A stretch of 5,932 nt of DNA from Candidatus Brocadiaceae bacterium (GTDB lineage Bacteria > Planctomycetota > Brocadiia > Brocadiales > Brocadiaceae). The translations under genes were made by a program, and so were the position numbers. The DNA lies in the NCBI GenBank assembly GCA_024653795.1, contig JANLHY010000385.1:1-5932 (forward strand), written 5' to 3'. The notes under the pieces were generated by a model. That model did not search any database. It was not told the DNA's origin and worked only from the letters and a program-made list of their open reading frames with translations. Positions 1 through 5,179 of the stretch are shown here, in pieces (the first letter of the stretch is position 1; each line of letters opens with the position of its first letter).

Positions 1-51
1 CAGATCGAGAAGCGCCCTTACTCCTTTTTTAGGTATAGTCGTCTGTCCCAT
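1..51 (-). CDS. N-terminal fragment of a gene after the Rieske gene, probably cytochrome b subunit
   Basis: An ATG at 51-49 opens a frame that stays open to the window edge and gives 17 residues, MGQTTIPKKGVRALLDL. It begins 36 bp after the Rieske stop codon, on the same strand, with no terminator between them; an AAAGAAAG stretch upstream could serve as a weak ribosome binding site. In bc1 and b6f-type complexes the Rieske gene is commonly followed directly by the cytochrome b gene, and a short basic amphipathic N-terminus before the first helix would fit. The fragment is too short to identify from its own sequence: the reading frame is seen, the product is inferred only from the neighbour. 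Confidence 0.5.
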   Translation of the reverse strand, partial: MGQTTIPKKGVRALLDL

Positions 52-87
52 ACAAAAACTTTCTTTAAATAAATTTTTGAGAATAAA

Positions 88-606
88 TTAAACAATTAAC
101 TCTGTTTCAAGAGGCACGACTTTGCTTGCATCCACAACCAGCTTACCAGCATCATCGAGAACAATTTCAAAATGATTCAGAGGCCTTGGCGCAGGCCCTG
201 CGAAGTTCACGCCATTTCGATAGTATTTACTCCCGTGACACGGACACTCAAAAATATTCTTTTCCTTCGAAAATTCTACCGCACACCCCAAATGTTGACA
301 CACCACAGAAATGGCCTTAAAACTATTGCCATCTCGCACAACAAATATCTTCCTTGCCCTTAGTGTAGTCACAGAGTTTTCAAGAAAAGCCTTTGGTTCT
401 CCGACAGCAAAACGTGGTGAAGGCTCGAAAAGCACTTTGGGATAAAAGAAACCCTTGTATCCGATAATTTGCGATAAATACGCCCCTAACGTGACAAAAA
501 ACATTGCCCATCCTGCTAATGTCAGAAAATTTCTCCGTGAAACGGTAAACCAAATTCCCCCCTCTTTTTCTGATGTGCAGCACTTATTTTTATCTTTAGT
601 TTCCAT
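88..606 (-). CDS. Rieske [2Fe-2S] protein of a cytochrome bc-type complex
   Basis: A 172-residue Rieske iron-sulfur protein, expected to carry electrons from quinol to a cytochrome c on the outer face of the cytoplasmic membrane. The N-terminus has a twin-arginine motif (SRRNFL, Arg24-Arg25) followed by one hydrophobic helix at about 27-48, which fits Tat export with a retained membrane anchor. The cluster-binding boxes are CQHLGC (Cys103, His105, disulfide Cys108) and CPCHGS (Cys121, disulfide Cys123, His124), followed by the conserved GPAPRPL loop at about 137-143. All four ligands and both disulfide cysteines are present. The start is set at the ATG at 606-604 because a strong GGGAGGG site lies 7 nt upstream; an in-frame ATG at 624 would add six residues but has no good site and would place GGGAGGG inside the gene. 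The gene after it is probably cytochrome b. It is separated from the sulfur cluster by about 430 bp and a likely promoter. Confidence 0.95.
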   Translation of the reverse strand: METKDKNKCCTSEKEGGIWFTVSRRNFLTLAGWAMFFVTLGAYLSQIIGYKGFFYPKVLFEPSPRFAVGEPKAFLENSVTTLRARKIFVVRDGNSFKAISVVCQHLGCAVEFSKEKNIFECPCHGSKYYRNGVNFAGPAPRPLNHFEIVLDDAGKLVVDASKVVPLETELIV

Positions 607-613
607 GACACAA

Positions 614-620
614 CCCTCCC
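614..620 (-). promoter_or_regulatory. Strong ribosome binding site that sets the Rieske start
   Basis: GGGAGGG on the minus strand ends 7 nt before the ATG at 606. It argues that translation starts there and not at the in-frame ATG at 624. Confidence 0.7.
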
Positions 621-873
621 ACATTAAAAATCTTCATCACAAATTTTGAGTATTCGAATAACGGTAAGAAAATTAGCAAATTTCATTCCTCATTTTAAAA
701 CAACATACAATATATAAAATATATACATTAGTTGTTTATTTTCACTCTACTATGAAAATCAGAGATACTGATCTTTATTACGGAATTTCTGTACAACATT
801 TCTTTATTGAAATACACATTGCAGCCCGGAAACAATGTTAATACAATCGAGAAATTTTACACTTTCATGCGTG

Positions 874-896
874 CCTGTGCGTAGCACGCAGGCAGG
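874..896. repeat. GC-rich hairpin, REP-like
   Basis: CCTG-TGCGT-AGC-ACGCA-GG-CAGG forms a 5-bp stem with a 3-nt loop, extended by four more pairs beyond a two-base bulge. It stands out from AT-rich surroundings and has the look of a dispersed repeat unit. No T-run follows on either strand, so it is not a classic terminator. Copy number cannot be judged from one window. Confidence 0.5.
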
Positions 897-907
897 TGTG
901 TTTTATT

Positions 908-932
908 GGTCTGAGGCTTCGCCTCGCTAACC
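908..932. repeat. Second GC-rich hairpin, paired with the one at 874-896
   Basis: GAGGC-TTC-GCCTC is a perfect 5-bp stem with a 3-nt loop, and GGT at 908-910 can pair with ACC at 930-932 across a small internal loop. It lies 11 bp from the first hairpin, so the two may be one composite repeat element. No T-run follows on either strand. Confidence 0.5.
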
Positions 933-982
933 TTATTCTTTATATAAATAGCTACTTCTTGCACACAATTTACAGACTCTTT

Positions 983-1011
983 ATATTATATTTATCGATG
1001 AAAAAAGTCAA
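983..1011 (-). promoter_or_regulatory. Sigma-70-like promoter facing the Rieske gene
   Basis: On the minus strand a -35 box TTGACT (1011-1006, 5 of 6 to consensus) is followed after 17 nt by TAATAT (988-983), or after 15 nt by a perfect TATAAT (990-985). It lies just past the tusA-like stop, where a promoter for the next transcription unit would be expected. The start site would fall near 976. The AT-rich setting raises the risk of a chance match. Confidence 0.45.
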
Positions 1012-1040
1012 GAATATTTTACTATAACTATAATATACTT

Positions 1041-1286
1041 TCATGCTTTTTTTATCAATAAACGATAAGCGCCTTCCATGTTCTCTACTTTCACGATTTT
1101 ATGGCCTTCTTCCTTCACACTCCGAGGAACACTCCTAATAGCCTCCCCATCATCTAGTATTACCTCTAAAACCTGTCCCGAATCCATCATTTCCAATTTT
1201 AATTTTGTCTTCACAAAATTAATAGGGCAGAGTACTCCTCTTAAATCAATATAGTCGTCAGGAACAAGCTTTTCATCTTCTACCAT
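1041..1286 (-). CDS. TusA-family sulfur carrier protein with CPxN active site
   Basis: An 81-residue protein of the TusA/SirA/YeeD fold, the usual length for the family. TusA proteins carry sulfur as a persulfide on the cysteine of a CPxP motif near the first helix. Here the motif is RGVLCPINFVK, with Cys20-Pro21 kept and the second proline replaced by Asn23. The rest follows the family: IDLRG before the cysteine, then a helix, the GQVLEVILDDGEA strand-turn at about 37-49, and SVPRSVKEEGH leading to the last strand. The C-terminus is IKKA, not Gly-Gly, so it cannot act as a ThiS-like thiocarboxylate carrier. GGAG lies 10 nt before the ATG. It is the last gene of the sulfur cluster, 85 bp after the JAMM gene. 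I infer that it passes sulfur between the reductase/DsrE part and cysteine synthesis; its partner is not shown by the sequence. Confidence 0.88.
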   Translation of the reverse strand: MVEDEKLVPDDYIDLRGVLCPINFVKTKLKLEMMDSGQVLEVILDDGEAIRSVPRSVKEEGHKIVKVENMEGAYRLLIKKA

Positions 1287-1289
1287 TTA

Positions 1290-1358
1290 TTAAATTCTCC
1301 AACAGAAAAAATTTTTATAATCAATAATTTCAAATGCCTCTGTAACAGGATGAGACAT
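1290..1358 (-). CDS. Possible 22-codon small ORF in front of the tusA-like gene
   Basis: Between the JAMM and tusA-like genes an ATG at 1358 opens a 22-codon frame starting MSHPVTEAFEII and ending CWRI. Its TAA stop is three bases before the tusA-like ATG, and its last codons contain the GGAG ribosome binding site of that gene. The arrangement would allow translational coupling. AAGAGA lies about 8 nt upstream as a weak binding site. I do not recognise the peptide. It could be a leader peptide, the remnant of a lost gene, or chance. Confidence 0.2.
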   Translation of the reverse strand: MSHPVTEAFEIIDYKNFFCWRI

Positions 1359-1371
1359 TACAACAATCTCT

Positions 1372-1788
1372 TTAGCATAATTTTATTTCTTCTTCTTCGA
1401 ATTGCTTCTTTTCTTCGTTAAAGAGCCAGGATCTGATATCAATCGCTTCTCCCTTCTCCACAGCAGCAATCATATAAGAATACCCGGCCCATGCATGCTC
1501 TGTATCGTAAGCAGAGGGAATCGCAGGATGGTCAGGATGGGAGTGGTATATGCCTATGATTTGAAGCCCTTTTTTAGATGCTTCCTTATCAATCTTTACA
1601 AACTCTTTACCTTCTATTTCATATCTGTCGTGGGTTCTTTCTGCATTCTTATTTTGCACAGGACGGACTTCAACCACCTTTTTTTCTGATGTATCTGTGC
1701 CAATTAAAAGCCCACAACATTCATAGGGATAACTCTTTTTTACCTGATCCTTTATAAAATGAAGCTTATCATTATCAATCCCTAGCAA
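1372..1788 (-). CDS. JAMM/MPN+ zinc metalloprotease, Mec/HcyD-like
   Basis: A JAMM-domain protein, 138 residues with the chosen start. The metal-site motif is complete: Glu in YPYECCG, then HSHP and, after a short loop, PSAYD, so both histidines, the serine and the aspartate are present. Prokaryotic JAMM proteins of this size (Mec+ in M. tuberculosis, HcyD in Wolinella) cut a newly made amino acid from the C-terminus of a ThiS-like sulfur carrier. Its place right after a cysteine synthase gene supports a Mec-like role, but no carrier gene is present here. Start choice: the longest frame begins at a GTG at 1830 and overlaps cysM by 8 bp with no clear binding site. A TTG at 1788-1786 has GGGAG 7 nt upstream and puts the protein start where the family normally begins, shortly before the YPxECCG helix. 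The longer version would have 152 residues. Confidence 0.9.
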   Translation of the reverse strand: MLGIDNDKLHFIKDQVKKSYPYECCGLLIGTDTSEKKVVEVRPVQNKNAERTHDRYEIEGKEFVKIDKEASKKGLQIIGIYHSHPDHPAIPSAYDTEHAWAGYSYMIAAVEKGEAIDIRSWLFNEEKKQFEEEEIKLC

Positions 1789-1795
1789 AACCTGA

Positions 1796-1800
1796 CTCCC
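1796..1800 (-). promoter_or_regulatory. Ribosome binding site favouring a TTG start for the JAMM gene
   Basis: GGGAG on the minus strand lies 7 nt before a TTG codon at 1788-1786. The GTG at 1830 has no comparable site. It supports the shorter JAMM protein. Confidence 0.5.
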
Positions 1801-1822
1801 AAATATTCTAACAAACCTGATA

Positions 1823-2779
1823 TTATACACCTGCCCAAAAACTCGTACTCAGATAACGGTCGCCCCTGTCAGGGAAGATCGCGACAATCAACCCTCTGTC
1901 GATTTCATTCGCCACTTTCATTGATGCCACTAATGCCGCACCTGAAGAATATCCAACAAAAAACCCCTCTTCAGATGCAAGACGTTTGACGGCTGCATAG
2001 GCATCTTCCGTATCCACCATCAACTTTCTATCCGGAAAACGATCATCATATATACCAGGGACAATCGAAGTAGCCATATGCTTCATGCCTTCCAATCCGT
2101 GAATTGAAGTAGACGGCTCGACCGAAATCACTTGAATATCGGGATTATATTCCTTCAGTCGCCGGCCTGTTCCCATGAGAGTGCCGCTTGTCCCCAAACA
2201 TGCTATAAAATGGGTTACCTCGCCTCCCGTTTGCTCCCATATCTCCACGCCGGTTGTTTCGTAATGCGCCTTCCAATTTGAAGGATTATTGTACTGATCG
2301 GCATAAAAATACTTTGAAGGCTCTTCATTTACAAGCCTCTTCGCCTCTATCATAGCGCCATCCGAACCAAGTAACGGATCAGTAAACACAATCTTTGCCC
2401 CAAAGGCGCGGACAATCATCTTCCGTTCCTCACTAACGTTTTGAGGCATTACCAAGGTTACTTTGTATCCCTTTGAAGCGCCAATGAGCGCATAAGCAAT
2501 ACCCGTATTTCCTGATGTGGAATCCACAATAATTTTGTCTCGGTTTAATCTCCCCGATTTTTCAGCGTCTTCTATAATCCTCAATGCAGGACGGTCCTTA
2601 ACAGAGCCTCCCGGATTGAACCACTCCGACTTGGCATATATTTCCACGTCCCTATTCTTTAACACGTTGGTAATTCTATTAATCTTTAAAAGGGGGGTAT
2701 TCCCAATCCTATCCGAAATTGAGCTTTTGGAGATCCGCTTTGATATGCACTTCGAATTTTTTATTACCGTATCGGCCAC
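1823..2779 (-). CDS. cysM: Cysteine synthase, CysM/CysK-type PLP enzyme
   Basis: A 318-residue fold-type II PLP enzyme that replaces the side-chain leaving group of an activated serine (O-acetylserine or O-phosphoserine) with sulfur to give cysteine. The PLP lysine is Lys61 in NPGGSVKDRPAL; the substrate loop TSGNTG is at 88-93, the cofactor-phosphate loop GTSGT at 196-200, and the C-terminal PDRGDRYLST at 303-312. Length and motif order match the family. The segment EPSTSIHGLEGMKHM at 221-235, which contributes to substrate selection, differs from both the E. coli CysM and the mycobacterial O-phosphoserine form as I recall them, so the acceptor substrate is open. The start is a GTG at 2779 with AAAGG upstream. 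It lies 18 bp after dsrE and just before the JAMM gene, in the pattern of CysM-Mec pairs. This context suggests protein-bound sulfur as donor, but free sulfide from the reductase would serve equally well. Confidence 0.95.
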   Translation of the reverse strand: MADTVIKNSKCISKRISKSSISDRIGNTPLLKINRITNVLKNRDVEIYAKSEWFNPGGSVKDRPALRIIEDAEKSGRLNRDKIIVDSTSGNTGIAYALIGASKGYKVTLVMPQNVSEERKMIVRAFGAKIVFTDPLLGSDGAMIEAKRLVNEEPSKYFYADQYNNPSNWKAHYETTGVEIWEQTGGEVTHFIACLGTSGTLMGTGRRLKEYNPDIQVISVEPSTSIHGLEGMKHMATSIVPGIYDDRFPDRKLMVDTEDAYAAVKRLASEEGFFVGYSSGAALVASMKVANEIDRGLIVAIFPDRGDRYLSTSFWAGV

Positions 2780-2797
2780 GACGCTACCTTTTGTCCA

Positions 2798-3217
2798 TTA
2801 TATAAATAACTGTGTTTCTGCGCCATCAGCTATTTCTAAAAGAGTAGTTAATCCGAGTATATCATCAACCCTGGATTTCACTTTATCCTCTTCCAACTCC
2901 ATTAATTTCACAGCCGCCGTGCATGCATAGACCTTTAAATTCCCCATCCTTCTTACTTCATTAAGTATCTCTTTGAGAGAAATTGGATTAATCTCCTGTA
3001 TACGTTTTGACAATCGTCCACCCTCTTCACCAAACTCAGCAGATAATCGTGTGACATCAAACTCATCATTCACAAATCTCTTCAACGCCCAGAAGAACAG
3101 GAAAATGTACGTTTCCCTGCCCATCGAGGCCGCAGTAATGGCCAAAGTAACGATCTGATACAGCTTATCGTAGGTGCCGCTATGAGCAAAAATGACGAAT
3201 TTTTTTTTGTCCTTCAT
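2798..3217 (-). CDS. DsrE/DsrF-like family protein
   Basis: A 139-residue protein with the DsrE/F-like alpha/beta fold. The first strand FVIFAHSGTYDKLYQIVTLA (7-26) leads into a helix rich in Ala and small residues, followed by the strand RETYIFLFFWAL (34-45). A single cysteine, Cys99, sits in KVYACTAAVKLM at the position where DsrE-type sulfurtransferases carry their active cysteine, and the C-terminus (DDILGLTTLLEIADGA) is typical of the family. DsrE proteins pass sulfur as persulfide, commonly together with TusA, and both families occur in this cluster. The protein is soluble, with no signal peptide. It lies 112 bp after the sulfite reductase, with a strong hairpin in between, and 18 bp before cysM. 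The ATG at 3217 has no clear Shine-Dalgarno sequence, so translation may be weak. A direct role in sulfur relay is inferred. Confidence 0.87.
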   Translation of the reverse strand: MKDKKKFVIFAHSGTYDKLYQIVTLAITAASMGRETYIFLFFWALKRFVNDEFDVTRLSAEFGEEGGRLSKRIQEINPISLKEILNEVRRMGNLKVYACTAAVKLMELEEDKVKSRVDDILGLTTLLEIADGAETQLFI

Positions 3218-3271
3218 TATCGGGATTGTTTGTCGTCAAATACTTCTTCTATAGTCTTTTATCTCTATTTC

Positions 3272-3298
3272 AAATCCCCCTTTACTAAAGGGGGATTT
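3272..3298. repeat. Perfect 27-bp hairpin repeat between the reductase and dsrE
   Basis: Two 13-bp arms, AAATCCCCCTTTA and TAAAGGGGGATTT, are exactly complementary around one central C. The motif GGGGGATT is repeated directly at 3300-3307. C-run/G-run elements of this kind occur as dispersed repeats in many bacterial genomes. In the transcript it would form a very stable hairpin, but no T-run follows outside the stem, so complete termination is uncertain. It could instead reduce read-through or protect the upstream mRNA end. Confidence 0.75.
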
Positions 3299-3329
3299 AG
3301 GGGGATTATTGGATTGTGGTTATGCTGCG

Positions 3330-4220
3330 CTAGGTCTTTACGAACGCGCTAGCAACCTCTTTTTTAAACTTATCCAAGCCTACACGGTCTATTACGGTAC
3401 CGATTCGTTCCTTCGGTTTACCGTTTTCTTTGTACCATTTCAGTGTTGCAGATATAAAATCGTTAACCTTATTATCAGGCAGGAAATTGGCTACCTGATC
3501 TGCCTCGCGCGGATGTCTTCCATGTTTCCCGCCGGTACGCACCAGCCAACCCTTCTTCTTATCCTTCCAGGCGTCTGTTGGACACGCCCTGATACAATCA
3601 CCACAATACACACACTTAGACTCGTCAAACATCGGCTTTCCTTCTTTGTCAGAAACAATTGCGCCTTCCTGACAGGCCTTTGCACACAAGGTACATCCAT
3701 TGCATAAATCTTTGCTCCATACAGGATACACCACGCCCTGAAACCCCAAATCCATCCCCCTTGTCCTCGCACAATCAATCGGACAACCTGAAAAACTCAT
3801 CTTAAACTTATGATGGCAGGGTGTGCCAAAATGCTTATCATCAACCTCCAGCGCCTTTGATTGTGCATCCATAATTCCGTTAGGGTTATACTCACAGCCT
3901 CCGCATGCCGTGGGTACCCTGACTCTTGGGCCGCAAGAGGCAACCTTTTGTCCTACCGCAGCCAATTCTTTCACTACGGCATCAAAGTCATCAATATGCA
4001 CACCAATAATTTCTACCGACTGTCTGAAACTCAAATGACAGTAACCCATTCTGCTATATTTCTTGGCAACCTCTGCAACCTTCGTCAGCTTTTCTGGCGT
4101 TATCCTTCCACCGGGTACCTTCAATCGAACGGTAAAAAGGTCTTTTTGCGTCTGTTTTATGAAACCACCTGATTTTAATTCATTAAGGTCTATTCTCTGT
4201 GTAGCAGTCTTTTCTGCCAT
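3330..4220 (-). CDS. Small siroheme sulfite/nitrite reductase with ferredoxin domain (Dsr-like)
   Basis: A 296-residue reductase expected to carry siroheme coupled to [4Fe-4S] and to reduce sulfite to sulfide in the cytoplasm. Residues about 16-90 form the ferredoxin-like half domain (RMGYCHLSFRQSVEI at 57-71). The siroheme/cluster part has CGGCEYNPNG (Cys106, Cys109) and SGCPIDCA (Cys146-x3-Cys150). A 2[4Fe-4S] ferredoxin domain follows: Cys173, 176, 179, 183 and Cys203, 206, 209, 213, then GWLVRTGGKHGRHP as in Dsr-type enzymes. Family members normally show C-x5-C in the first siroheme motif; here it is C-x2-C. AGGAG lies 5 nt before the ATG. It sits 129 bp after a siroheme-synthesis gene and ahead of cysteine synthase, which points to sulfite assimilation more than to respiration: no dsrC, dsrMK or paired dsrAB is visible. 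Nitrite as substrate cannot be excluded. Confidence 0.92.
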   Translation of the reverse strand: MAEKTATQRIDLNELKSGGFIKQTQKDLFTVRLKVPGGRITPEKLTKVAEVAKKYSRMGYCHLSFRQSVEIIGVHIDDFDAVVKELAAVGQKVASCGPRVRVPTACGGCEYNPNGIMDAQSKALEVDDKHFGTPCHHKFKMSFSGCPIDCARTRGMDLGFQGVVYPVWSKDLCNGCTLCAKACQEGAIVSDKEGKPMFDESKCVYCGDCIRACPTDAWKDKKKGWLVRTGGKHGRHPREADQVANFLPDNKVNDFISATLKWYKENGKPKERIGTVIDRVGLDKFKKEVASAFVKT

Positions 4221-4291
4221 TCAAACTCCTAACCTGGGCAAGCCAGAACCAAAGATTTTAACAATCTTACATCTCACGTTACATTGATTTT

Positions 4292-4320
4292 ATCTTATCA
4301 ACTCACAAAAAATCTTGCAA
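4292..4320 (-). promoter_or_regulatory. Possible promoter ahead of the sulfite reductase
   Basis: On the minus strand TTGCAA (4320-4315) is followed after 17 nt by TAAGAT (4297-4292), each 4 of 6 to consensus. It lies in the 129-bp gap before the reductase, about 70 bp from its start. Such matches are frequent in AT-rich DNA, so this is weak support for a separate start of transcription. Confidence 0.25.
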
Positions 4321-4349
4321 GGAAAAAGAAGTCTATAGACCTTGTCGAC

Positions 4350-4991
4350 TTATTTCTCCTTAAGAATTTTTTCAGAAATAATCCCTAATATCTTTTTTTT
4401 CGCCTCAGATATGCCATTCTGCTTAATAATCTCAAGCATGTCAAGCCCTGCTATACGTTGCAAAATATCACGTCTTATTGATTCATCAGAAATCTCAGAA
4501 AGTATCTTCCGCCTCGTTTCTGATAAGAGTTTTGCAAATTCACCATACTCATTCCCAAACTGTTTTTCCAGATTCTCTCTGATATTCCGCGCCAGCGCAG
4601 GACTTGCCCCGCCGGTTGAAATACTGATGCTCAAGTCACCGCGATTAATGGTTGCCGGCACTATGAACGAACAAAATTCCGGTCTGTCAACAACATTTAC
4701 CAGGATACCCCTCTTTGTTGCATCATAATACACTTTTTTGTTTACCTCTTCATCATCTGTAGAGGCAACTACAACCAACACCCCATCCAGAAACCCTTCT
4801 TCATATTTCTGCTGAATCCTTTCAATCTCTGTTTCTTTTTCCATTTCAGGACAAAATTCCGGCGACACTACGGTTACCCGCGCGCCCGCTTCTTTTAAGC
4901 TGCACACCTTGCGCCAGGCGACATTGCCACCGCCAACCACCAAACACTTTTTGTCCTGGATATTCAGGAGTATCGGATAATATTTTGCCAT
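4350..4991 (-). CDS. Precorrin-2 dehydrogenase / sirohydrochlorin ferrochelatase-type siroheme synthase
   Basis: A 213-residue protein of the SirC/Met8/CysG N-terminal family, which oxidises precorrin-2 to sirohydrochlorin with NAD+; some members also insert iron to finish siroheme. The N-terminus YYPILLNIQDKKCLVVGGGNVAWRK holds the Rossmann nucleotide loop GGGNVA (20-25). Asp102 in NVVDRPEFCSFIVPA corresponds to the catalytic aspartate of the family, and STGGASPALARNIRE (126-140) is the signature of the dimer/active-site region. The protein ends after a helical C-terminal domain and has no uroporphyrinogen methyltransferase domain, so that step must be encoded elsewhere. GAGG lies just before the ATG at 4991. 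Its position directly ahead of the siroheme reductase argues that it supplies that enzyme. Whether it has chelatase activity cannot be read from the sequence. Confidence 0.95.
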   Translation of the reverse strand: MAKYYPILLNIQDKKCLVVGGGNVAWRKVCSLKEAGARVTVVSPEFCPEMEKETEIERIQQKYEEGFLDGVLVVVASTDDEEVNKKVYYDATKRGILVNVVDRPEFCSFIVPATINRGDLSISISTGGASPALARNIRENLEKQFGNEYGEFAKLLSETRRKILSEISDESIRRDILQRIAGLDMLEIIKQNGISEAKKKILGIISEKILKEK

Positions 4992-5029
4992 CTTACCTCA
5001 AGACTATAAAAAAATGTAACAGGTCAGCC

Positions 5030-5169
5030 CACCGCAAAGACGCAAAGAACGCAACGAAAAAAACTTAAAGAAGGAGTATCCTCTCCAATAAAATCACAAT
5101 GTTTTCAGAAAATTTCAGCATTTACTTTCTAAAAAATACTACCTTTGCTCTCTTTGCGCCTTTGCGGTG
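5030..5169. repeat. MITE-like inverted-repeat element between lysA and the siroheme gene
   Basis: The left end (5030-5054) begins CACCGCAAAGACGCAAAGA and the right end (5169-5145, read in reverse complement) begins CACCGCAAAGGCGCAAAGA; 22 of the first 25 positions match. Both arms are built from repeats of a roughly 9-base CGCAAAGA unit. The 140-bp element is flanked on each side by AGCC (5026-5029 and 5170-5173), a possible target-site duplication. The interior of about 90 bp is AT-rich and has no gene. It looks like a short non-autonomous element or a dispersed palindromic repeat. It fills most of the 188-bp gap and in RNA could form a long stem-loop separating lysA from the sulfur cluster. 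Confidence 0.65.
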
Positions 5170-5179
5170 AGCCTTATAG

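Larger units (their letters stand above)
607..1040. other. AT-rich intergenic region without a gene
   Basis: About 430 bp lie between the tusA-like stop and the Rieske start. I find no open frame with coding character on either strand. The region holds a sigma-70-like promoter facing the Rieske gene (983-1011) and two GC-rich hairpins (874-896 and 908-932); the remainder is strongly AT-rich, including a 10-bp palindrome TATTCGAATA at 651-660 of unknown meaning. If the promoter is used, the Rieske transcript would have an untranslated leader of roughly 370 nt. Confidence 0.75.

Noticed and set aside
651..660. 10-bp palindrome TATTCGAATA upstream of the Rieske gene
   Set aside because: A short AT-rich palindrome is expected by chance in this region and no second copy is seen.
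607..1040. Riboswitch, T-box, tRNA or CRISPR in the large gap
   Set aside because: No cloverleaf, no T-box or riboswitch core sequence and no regularly spaced repeats can be seen; only the two hairpins and a promoter stand out.
2517..2930. 137-codon open frame on the plus strand across the cysM 5' end and dsrE
   Set aside because: It lies antisense to two well-supported genes, spans their boundary, and its translation shows no recognisable family features.
3272..3298. Hairpin as a classic intrinsic terminator
   Set aside because: No T-run follows the stem outside its own arm on either strand, and dsrE-cysM continue on the same strand.
3309..3707. 132-codon open frame on the plus strand
   Set aside because: It is antisense to the ferredoxin domain of the siroheme reductase, whose cysteine motifs are intact on the minus strand.
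3491..3778. 95-codon minus-strand frame inside the reductase
   Set aside because: It is in another frame of the same gene; the reductase frame carries all cysteine motifs without interruption.
4331..4340. 10-bp palindrome GTCTATAGAC in the gap before the sulfite reductase
   Set aside because: It is short and single, lies downstream of the siroheme gene stop, and its position ahead of the possible promoter does not make it a convincing operator.
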